Assembly: GCA_916720285.1 (NCBI GenBank)
Contig: CAKAQP010000112.1
Coordinates: 1 to 7,533, forward strand
Direction of reading: 5' to 3'
Length of the DNA: 7,533 bases
Source of the DNA: an uncultured Lachnoanaerobaculum sp.
GTDB taxonomy: Bacteria > Bacillota > Clostridia > Lachnospirales > Lachnospiraceae
Shown here: one piece after another, positions 1-5,400 of the stretch
Numbering within the stretch: the first letter of the stretch is position 1
How the letters are laid out: each line of letters starts with the position of its first letter
The notes under the pieces: generated by a model
What the model saw: only the letters and a program-made list of their open reading frames with translations
Told to the model about the DNA's origin: nothing
The model's database searches: none
Translations under genes and position numbers: made by a program

Positions 1-992
1 ACCTTGGAGGTGCAAAGATTTATTTAAAGCGTGAGGACCTTACACATACAGGTGCTCATAAGATAAACAATGTTCTCGGACAGGCACTACTTGCAAAAAA
101 GATGGGAAAGAGGAGACTTATTGCAGAAACAGGTGCAGGACAGCATGGAGTGGCAACCGCAACCGCCGCCGCTTTAATGGGAATGGAATGTGTAGTGTTT
201 ATGGGTGAAGAAGATACTGTCCGTCAAGCACTTAATGTATATAAGATGAGGCTGCTTGGAGCTACCGTTATCCCTGTAACAAGCGGAACAAAAACTCTAA
301 AAGATGCCGTTTCAGAGGCTATGAGAGAATGGACAAGCAGAATAGATGATACTCATTACTGTCTCGGTTCCGTAATGGGACCTCATCCGTTCCCTACCAT
401 AGTCAGAGATTTCCAAGCTGTAATTTCTAAGGAGATCAAGGAGCAGATACTTGAAAAAGAAGGCAAATTACCGGATGCCGTACTTGCCTGTGTAGGTGGC
501 GGTTCAAATGCCATAGGAAGTTTTTACAATTTTATTGAAGACAAGGATGTGGCACTTATCGGTTGTGAAGCTGCCGGAAAGGGAATTCACACATTTGAAA
601 CAGCCGCTACAATAAATACAGGAAAACTTGGTATTTTCCACGGTATGAAATCCTATTTCTGTCAGGATGAATACGGGCAGATAGCACCTGTATATTCCAT
701 CTCTGCAGGACTTGACTATCCGGGCGTAGGACCTGAGCATTCATATCTTCATGATATAAAAAGAGCAAGCTATGTACCTGTAACAGATGATGAATCTGTA
801 GAGGCATTTGAATACCTCTCCAAGATGGAGGGTATTATACCTGCCATAGAGTCCGCTCATGCAGTTGCTCATGCAATAAAAATAGCACCTACTATGAAGA
901 AGGACCAAATTATTGTAATCACCATCTCAGGAAGAGGTGATAAGGATTGTGCGGCTATTGCCAGATATAAAGGAGAAGACTTACATGAATAA
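1..992 (+). CDS. trpB: Tryptophan synthase beta subunit, 5'-truncated by the window edge
   Basis: TrpB is the PLP-dependent half of cytoplasmic tryptophan synthase; it condenses indole, channelled from TrpA, with L-serine. The reading frame is open from base 3, and visible translation starts LGGAKIYLKREDLTHTGAHK. Compared with Escherichia coli TrpB about 67 N-terminal residues lie off the left edge, and the ATG at 102 is internal. Visible key residues are the PLP Schiff-base lysine in GAHKIN (codon 60-62, E. coli K87), the catalytic glutamate in AETGAGQHG (codon 126-128, E109), the PLP-phosphate loop GGGSNAIG (495-518), the serine-site aspartate in SAGLDYPGVGP, the glutamate in GIIPAIESAHA, and the pyridine-contacting serine in ISGRGDKD. 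All expected catalytic residues in the visible part are intact and there is no frameshift. It overlaps trpA by 8 bases (985-992), so translational coupling is likely. Identity is very secure; the operon's regulation lies outside the window. Confidence 0.98.
   Translation, partial: LGGAKIYLKREDLTHTGAHKINNVLGQALLAKKMGKRRLIAETGAGQHGVATATAAALMGMECVVFMGEEDTVRQALNVYKMRLLGATVIPVTSGTKTLKDAVSEAMREWTSRIDDTHYCLGSVMGPHPFPTIVRDFQAVISKEIKEQILEKEGKLPDAVLACVGGGSNAIGSFYNFIEDKDVALIGCEAAGKGIHTFETAATINTGKLGIFHGMKSYFCQDEYGQIAPVYSISAGLDYPGVGPEHSYLHDIKRASYVPVTDDESVEAFEYLSKMEGIIPAIESAHAVAHAIKIAPTMKKDQIIVITISGRGDKDCAAIARYKGEDLHE
969..975 (+). promoter_or_regulatory. Ribosome binding site of trpA inside the end of trpB
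   Basis: AAAGGAG lies 9 bases before the ATG at 985 and inside the trpB coding sequence. It decides the trpA start: the frame is open upstream to an ATG at 937, but that start would add 16 residues unlike any TrpA N-terminus and has no comparable site. The overlap suggests coupled translation, giving balanced alpha and beta subunits. Confidence 0.85.
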
Positions 993-1755
993 GATATATG
1001 AAGCATTAAAAAATAAAAAATCATTTATTCCTTTTATTACCTGTGGTGATCCTGATGTGGCAACTACCAAAGCGGCAATACTCGAAATGGTAAAAAACGG
1101 AGCCGACCTGATAGAAATAGGTATACCCTTCTCAGACCCTACTGCTGAAGGTGTGGTTATACAGGGAGCAAATATTCGTGCACTTGCAGGCGGTATTACA
1201 ACCGATAAAGTATTTGATATGGTCGTAGAACTTAGAAAAGAAGTCACTATTCCTCTTGTATTTATGACCTATGCCAATGTAGTATTCTCCTACAATCCTG
1301 AAAAATTCTTTGCAAAATGCAGCGAGGTGGGTATTGACGGTATTATACTTCCCGACATTCCTTTTGAAGAGAGAAATGAATTCCTTGAGATATCTGAAAA
1401 ATATAACATAGATCTTATCTCTCTTATTGCACCTACATCCGATGACCGCATTGCAATGATTGCAAAAGAAGCCAAGGGATTTTTATACATTGTATCAAGC
1501 CTTGGTGTAACCGGAACCAGAAGCGAGATCACTACCGATTTGAACTCCATAGTAAAGATAGTAAGAGAAAACACCGATATCCCATGCGCTATAGGCTTTG
1601 GTATTTCAACTCCGGAACAGGCTAAGGAAATGAGTCAGATAGCAGACGGAGTAATCGTAGGCTCAGCCATCATAAAGCTCTTAAAGCAATACAAAACCAA
1701 AGCTCCCGCATATATCGGAGCATATGTAAAAGAGATGAAAGAGGCAATATTATAG
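985..1755 (+). CDS. trpA: Tryptophan synthase alpha subunit
   Basis: TrpA is a cytoplasmic TIM-barrel lyase that splits indole-3-glycerol phosphate into indole and glyceraldehyde 3-phosphate and passes indole to TrpB. From ATG 985 it is 256 residues, slightly shorter than the 268 of E. coli and typical of clostridial TrpA. Visible landmarks are the strand-1 motif FIPFITCGDPD (14-24), the catalytic glutamate E44 in LIEIGIPFSDP (E. coli E49), the loop-2 motif PFSDPTAEG (48-56), barrel segments VFMTYANVV (92-100) and GIILPDIPFEE (119-129), loop 6 SSLGVTGTRS (171-180), and phosphate-binding GFGIS (204-208) and GVIVGSAI (222-229). The second catalytic acid, Asp60 in E. coli, is glutamate here (E55, codon 1147-1149); from memory this is usual for the Lachnospiraceae-type branch. 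It is the last gene of the operon, followed by a hairpin terminator. Confidence 0.98.
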   Translation: MNKIYEALKNKKSFIPFITCGDPDVATTKAAILEMVKNGADLIEIGIPFSDPTAEGVVIQGANIRALAGGITTDKVFDMVVELRKEVTIPLVFMTYANVVFSYNPEKFFAKCSEVGIDGIILPDIPFEERNEFLEISEKYNIDLISLIAPTSDDRIAMIAKEAKGFLYIVSSLGVTGTRSEITTDLNSIVKIVRENTDIPCAIGFGISTPEQAKEMSQIADGVIVGSAIIKLLKQYKTKAPAYIGAYVKEMKEAIL

Positions 1756-1784
1756 GATATTAGTTACGTTCAGGTACTATATGC

Positions 1785-1822
1785 ATAGGGGCTGCCACAG
1801 GCAGCCCCTATATAATTATACT
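1785..1822 (+). terminator. Terminator of the trp operon
   Basis: A perfect 12-bp stem pairs 1785-1796 with 1800-1811 around a 3-base ACA loop; the core is GGGGCTGCC/GGCAGCCCC. It starts 29 bases after the trpA stop. The downstream tail (ATAATTATACTTTATC) is T-rich but lacks an unbroken T run, so the hairpin is strong and the U tract weak. The minus-strand side has no T tract, so it probably serves trpBA only. Confidence 0.75.
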
Positions 1823-1825
1823 TTA

Positions 1826-2062
1826 TCAATTTTTCTTTAAATACTTTTCAAAATCTTCAACACTCATATTTGCCCTTAGTGCCGCTTCATAACTACTTAG
1901 TATTCCATCATTTACCAGCGATACAAGAGTATTTATTGTACCTCTTTTAATACCCTGTTCTATTCCTTTTTCTATACCTCTAGCCTCTACTCTATCCAGT
2001 ACTTCACACATATTAACCTTCTCCTTTTCAAGTACTTTCTGAGTTATGTCCTTATCTTTCAT
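1826..2062 (-). CDS. Small Rpn-family (PD-(D/E)XK transposase-like) C-terminal tail protein, no nuclease domain
   Basis: The 78-residue product resembles, from family memory, the two ends of Lachnospiraceae Rpn/TIGR01784-type proteins joined together. Residues 1-12 (MKDKDITQKVLE) look like the usual N-terminus. Residues about 13-78 look like the C-terminal tail: NMCEVLDRVEARG, then a four-residue repeat GIEKGIEQGIKRG (29-41), then a predicted helical segment NTLVSLVNDGIL...SVEDFEKYLKKN. The roughly 200-residue PD-(D/E)XK domain expected between them is absent, so it cannot be an active nuclease. The frame is intact with a strong ribosome binding site (GGGAGGAG, very close to the ATG). It is oriented against trpA and divergent from the large gene at 2486. 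It may be an in-frame deletion relic, or a functional small protein like the C-terminal-only RpnS antitoxins of enterobacterial rpn genes. The family call is fairly sure; the function is not. Confidence 0.65.
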   Translation of the reverse strand: MKDKDITQKVLEKEKVNMCEVLDRVEARGIEKGIEQGIKRGTINTLVSLVNDGILSSYEAALRANMSVEDFEKYLKKN

Positions 2063-2064
2063 AT

Positions 2065-2082
2065 CTCCTCCCTATTATACCA
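2065..2082 (-). promoter_or_regulatory. Ribosome binding site and extended -10 box of the small Rpn-tail gene
   Basis: Read on the minus strand, TGGTATAAT (2082-2074) is a perfect extended -10 and is followed by A and then GGGAGGAG (2072-2065), two bases before the ATG at 2062. The -35 region at 16-18 bp is poor (ATCCAA-like). The -10 ends only 11 bases before the start codon, so a transcript from it would begin inside the ribosome binding site and be almost leaderless. The ribosome binding site is convincing; the promoter role of the TATAAT is less so. Confidence 0.5.
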
Positions 2083-2124
2083 AAAAATTTTTACTATTGG
2101 ATTATTCTTTGAACTTTTTGAAAC

Positions 2125-2142
2125 TTAGAATTTTTAGAATTT
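2125..2142. repeat. 9-bp perfect tandem repeat
   Basis: TTAGAATTT occurs twice back to back and ends in the palindrome TTCGAA (2142-2147). It lies about 65 bases upstream of the Rpn-tail gene start, so an operator role is possible, but chance or replication slippage in AT-rich DNA would explain it equally well. Confidence 0.4.
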
Positions 2143-2220
2143 CGAACCGATTCTGATGCTATAATTTTACAATATGTATGTCCAAAATACAACAAGAAAC
2201 TTTTTCAGACTCAATAAATA

Positions 2221-2235
2221 TAACTTAAAAAGTTA
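2221..2235. repeat. 6-bp inverted repeat with 3-base spacer
   Basis: TAACTT and AAGTTA flank AAA, giving a perfect 15-base dyad in the middle of the divergent spacer. No T run follows on either strand, so it is not a terminator. It could be a regulator binding site upstream of the promoter at 2286; the AT-rich composition makes this weak evidence. Confidence 0.3.
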
Positions 2236-2285
2236 CATTTATAACCATTTTTACATTACTTAACTTACTTTTAACCTCTTATTAA

Positions 2286-2314
2286 TTGCTTTATTCCTAG
2301 CAATATGCTATGAT
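2286..2314 (+). promoter_or_regulatory. Candidate distal promoter of the dehydratase/activase gene
   Basis: The -35-like TTGCTT (2286-2291, 3 of 6 consensus positions) is separated by 17 bases from TATGAT (2309-2314, 5 of 6), which carries an extended TGC immediately upstream. Initiation near 2321 would give a leader of about 165 nucleotides that includes the AT-rich palindrome and the GC mini-hairpin. Confidence 0.5.
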
Positions 2315-2352
2315 ATAAAATCATGTTTTTACATGTGTGGTTTTGTGTGCAA

Positions 2353-2372
2353 TTTTATTTTTCAAAATAAAA
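2353..2372. repeat. 9-bp AT-rich palindrome in the leader
   Basis: TTTTATTTT and AAAATAAAA flank TC with perfect complementarity. In RNA this is a weak hairpin made only of A-U pairs. It lies between the two candidate promoters. On its upstream side are TGTGTG repeats at 2334 and 2344, one helical turn apart, and a small CATGT/ACATG dyad at 2322-2335. Confidence 0.45.
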
Positions 2373-2387
2373 GGCATGTTCAAGCTA

Positions 2388-2415
2388 CTGACTTTAACGG
2401 ATTGTAAGGTATAAT
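2388..2415 (+). promoter_or_regulatory. Candidate proximal promoter of the dehydratase/activase gene
   Basis: CTGACT (2388-2393, 4 of 6 match to TTGACA) is followed after 16 bases by a perfect TATAAT (2410-2415). This is the best match to a vegetative (sigma-A) promoter in the spacer. Initiation near 2422 gives a leader of roughly 64 nucleotides containing the GGGGC-ATA-GCCCC hairpin. Confidence 0.6.
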
Positions 2416-2434
2416 CCTGCAACCGGGTTTCACA

Positions 2435-2447
2435 GGGGCATAGCCCC
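2435..2447 (+). other. GC-rich mini-hairpin in the 5' leader
   Basis: GGGGC and GCCCC pair around ATA, conspicuous in otherwise AT-rich DNA. It sits between the proximal promoter and the ribosome binding site, 25 bases before that site. There is no T run behind it, so it is not a terminator; an RNA-stability or protein-binding role is possible. Confidence 0.4.
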
Positions 2448-2485
2448 ACATTGTATAATCACAAGCTTATAAAAGAGGTTATAAT

Positions 2486-5400
2486 ATGCAAAACACAGAA
2501 AAAACCTATGTACTTGGTATAGACATAGGTTCGACTACAGTCAAAATTGCTATTCTTGACAACAAGCATGAAGTAGTATTTTCAGATTATCGCAGACATT
2601 ATGCAAATATACAGGGGACTTTGGCAGCACAGCTCTCAGATGCCTTCGAAAAAATAGGGGAAGTGAATATCATTCCGATGATCACCGGCTCAGGCGGTCT
2701 TACCCTTTCAAAGCATCTAAAGTCAACCTTTGTGCAGGAAGTTGTTTCAGTTGCAACCGCACTGAAGGCTGTTGCACCTCAAACTGATGTTGCAATAGAG
2801 CTTGGTGGAGAGGATGCAAAAATCATCTACTTCACAGGCGGTATCGACCAGAGAATGAACGGTATATGTGCCGGAGGTACAGGAAGTTTTATCGATCAGA
2901 TGGCTTCTCTCCTACAAACAGATGCTATAGGACTTAATGAATATGCAAAGAGTTATAAATCAATTTATCCTATAGCCGCAAGATGTGGAGTTTTCGCAAA
3001 GACTGATGTACAGCCACTTATAAATGAGGGAGCTACAAGAGAGGACCTTTCCGCATCTATTTTCCAGGCGGTGGTAAATCAGACTATTTCAGGTCTTGCG
3101 TGCGGTAAGCCTATAAGAGGTCATGTGGCATTCCTTGGTGGTCCGCTGCACTTCCTTTCAGAACTTAAGCAGGCATTTATAAGAACTCTGAATCTTACAG
3201 ATGAATATATTGTAGATCCTGACAATTCACATCTTTTTGCAGCCATAGGTGCGGCACTTAACTGTGAAAGCAAGGATGCTATGATCGGTATTTCAGATCT
3301 TATTGCCAAGCTTAAAGAAGGTATTGAGATGGCACATGAGATTGCCAGACTTGATCCGCTCTTTGAGACTGAGGCTGATTATGAGGAATTTAGTGGAAGA
3401 CATTTCGGTCACAGTGTAAAAACTGCAGATCTTGAGGATTACAAGGGAAATATATTCCTTGGAATAGATGCCGGCTCAACCACCACAAAGATAGCTTTGG
3501 TAGGTGAAGACGGAAGTCTGCTTTGGAACTTCTATTCAAACAATAACGGTTCCCCACTGGCTACCGCTATCTCAGCTATCAAGTCTGTAAAGGAAAAAAT
3601 CAATCCTGAAGCAAAGATTGTATATTCATGTTCTACAGGATATGGTGAGGCACTTCTAAAAGCAGCCTTTATGCTTGATGAAGGTGAAGTTGAAACAATT
3701 GCACACTACTATGCGGCAGCTTTCTTTGAGCCTGAGGTCGACTGTATACTTGATATCGGAGGTCAAGATATGAAATGTATCCGTATCAAGGACGGTACAG
3801 TAGACTCTGTTCAGCTAAATGAGGCCTGTTCTGCAGGTTGCGGTTCATTTATCGAGACCTTTGCCGGTTCTTTGAACTTCTCAGTTCAAAACTTTGCAAA
3901 AGAAGCATTATTTGCAAAGAATCCTGTAGACCTCGGTACAAGATGTACTGTTTTCATGAACTCAAATGTTAAGCAGGCACAAAAGGAAGGTGCTACGGTA
4001 GCCGATATTTCAGCAGGTCTTGCCTATTCAGTTATAAAAAATGCCTTATTTAAGGTTATTAAGATTTCAAATGCGGCAGATCTTGGAAAGCATATAGTTG
4101 TACAGGGTGGTACATTCTACAATGATGCGGTACTCCGTGCACTTGAAAAGATCTCCGGCGGTTTTGTTACAAGACCTGATATTGCCGGAATAATGGGTGC
4201 ATTCGGTGCGGCACTTATAGCAAGAGAAAGATATGAAGGAAAGCAGACCACCATGCTCTCTCTTGATGATATCATTGCACTACAGTATGACACATCCATG
4301 ACAAGATGCCGTGGCTGCAACAATAACTGTGTAATGACAGTAAATAAATTTGAAGGTGGAAGAAACTTCATATCAGGAAACAGATGTGAAAGAGGACTTG
4401 GTAAGGACAGAGTTAAAAAGGATGTTCCAAACCTCTATGAATATAAATATAATCGTATGTTCGGCTATGAGCCGCTTACAGCCGACAAGGCATTCAGAGG
4501 TACTATAGGTATACCTAGAGTTTTGAATATGTATGAGAACTTCCCGTTCTGGGCTGTATTCTTTAGAAACCTCGGATTTAGAACAGTACTCTCTCCTATG
4601 TCAACAAAGAAGATATACGAGCTGGGTATTGAATCCATCCCAAGTGAGTCTGAATGTTATCCGGCAAAGATTACTCATGGACATATTTCATGGCTTATAA
4701 AGAATGGCGTTCGTACAATATGGTATCCATGTATACCTTATGAAAGGAATGAGCAGCCGGATGCCGGAAACCATTTCAACTGCCCTATCGTTACTTCATA
4801 TGCTGAGAATATCAAGAATAATGTGGAAGAAATCAGAGAGACAAATACCAGATTCTTGAATCCTTTCATGGCATTTACAAATGAAGAGGTACTTACAAAT
4901 CAGCTTATCAAGGTAATGAAGCAGGAATTTGACATAAATGAAAGAGAAGTAAAGTTCGCTGCACATGCAGCATGGACAGAGCTTATTCAGTCAAAGAAAG
5001 ATATTGAAAGAGAAGGTAAAAAGACTATAGAGTGGCTTCATAAGAACAACCGCCACGGTATAGTTCTTGCCGGAAGACCATATCATGTAGACCCTGAAAT
5101 ACATCATGGTATTCCTGATATGATCACTTCATTCGGTATTGCCGTACTTACAGAGGATGCCGTTTCTCATCTTGCCAAGATAGAAAGACCTGTTATCGTA
5201 AGTGATCAGTGGATGTACCACTCAAGACTTTATGCAGCGGCAAGCCTTGTAAAGCAGGATGATTGCCTTGATCTTGTACAGCTAAACTCTTTTGGTTGCG
5301 GACTTGATGCCGTTACCACAGATCAGGTAAGTGATATACTTACGGGCTCAGGAAAGATCTATACGGTACTTAAAATCGATGAGGTAAACAATCTCGGTGC

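Larger units (their letters stand above)
2063..2485. other. AT-rich divergent intergenic region
   Basis: This 423-base stretch separates the minus-strand Rpn-tail gene from the large plus-strand gene. It contains no supportable gene on either strand. The left half holds the minus-strand start signals, a 9-bp tandem repeat (2125-2142) and a 15-base inverted repeat (2221-2235). The right half holds two candidate promoters, an AT-rich palindrome, a GC-rich mini-hairpin and the ribosome binding site of the large gene. No recognised riboswitch or T-box signature was seen. Confidence 0.8.

Noticed and set aside
102..104. ATG as start of trpB
   Set aside because: Translation upstream in the same frame is open to the left edge and gives conserved TrpB sequence including the PLP lysine.
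504..740. Minus-strand open frames inside trpB and trpA (also near 607-807, 981-1247 and 1290-1574)
   Set aside because: They are antisense to strongly conserved trp genes, have no ribosome binding site support and no recognisable product.
937..984. Upstream in-frame ATG for trpA adding 16 residues
   Set aside because: It lies deep inside trpB, lacks the AAAGGAG site found before 985, and the extra residues do not resemble a TrpA N-terminus.
2174..2263. 29-codon plus-strand frame in the intergenic spacer
   Set aside because: No ribosome binding site, very AT-driven composition and no recognisable sequence.
2334..2365. Rex-type (TTGTGA...TCACAA) redox operator
   Set aside because: TTGTG half-sites occur but no matching inverted half at the right spacing.
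2435..2447. GGGGC-ATA-GCCCC hairpin as a terminator or attenuator
   Set aside because: The stem is only 5 bp and no T run follows; it is kept as a leader hairpin of unknown role.
2454..2459. Third TATAAT as a promoter for the fusion gene
   Set aside because: No -35-like hexamer lies 16-18 bases upstream; the region there is CACAGGGG. The TATAAT at 2480-2485 abuts the start codon and is even less plausible.
3121..3309. Minus-strand frames within the fusion gene (also 4117-4371, 5420-5617 and 6010-6195)
   Set aside because: Shadows of a continuous, well-conserved 1420-codon gene.
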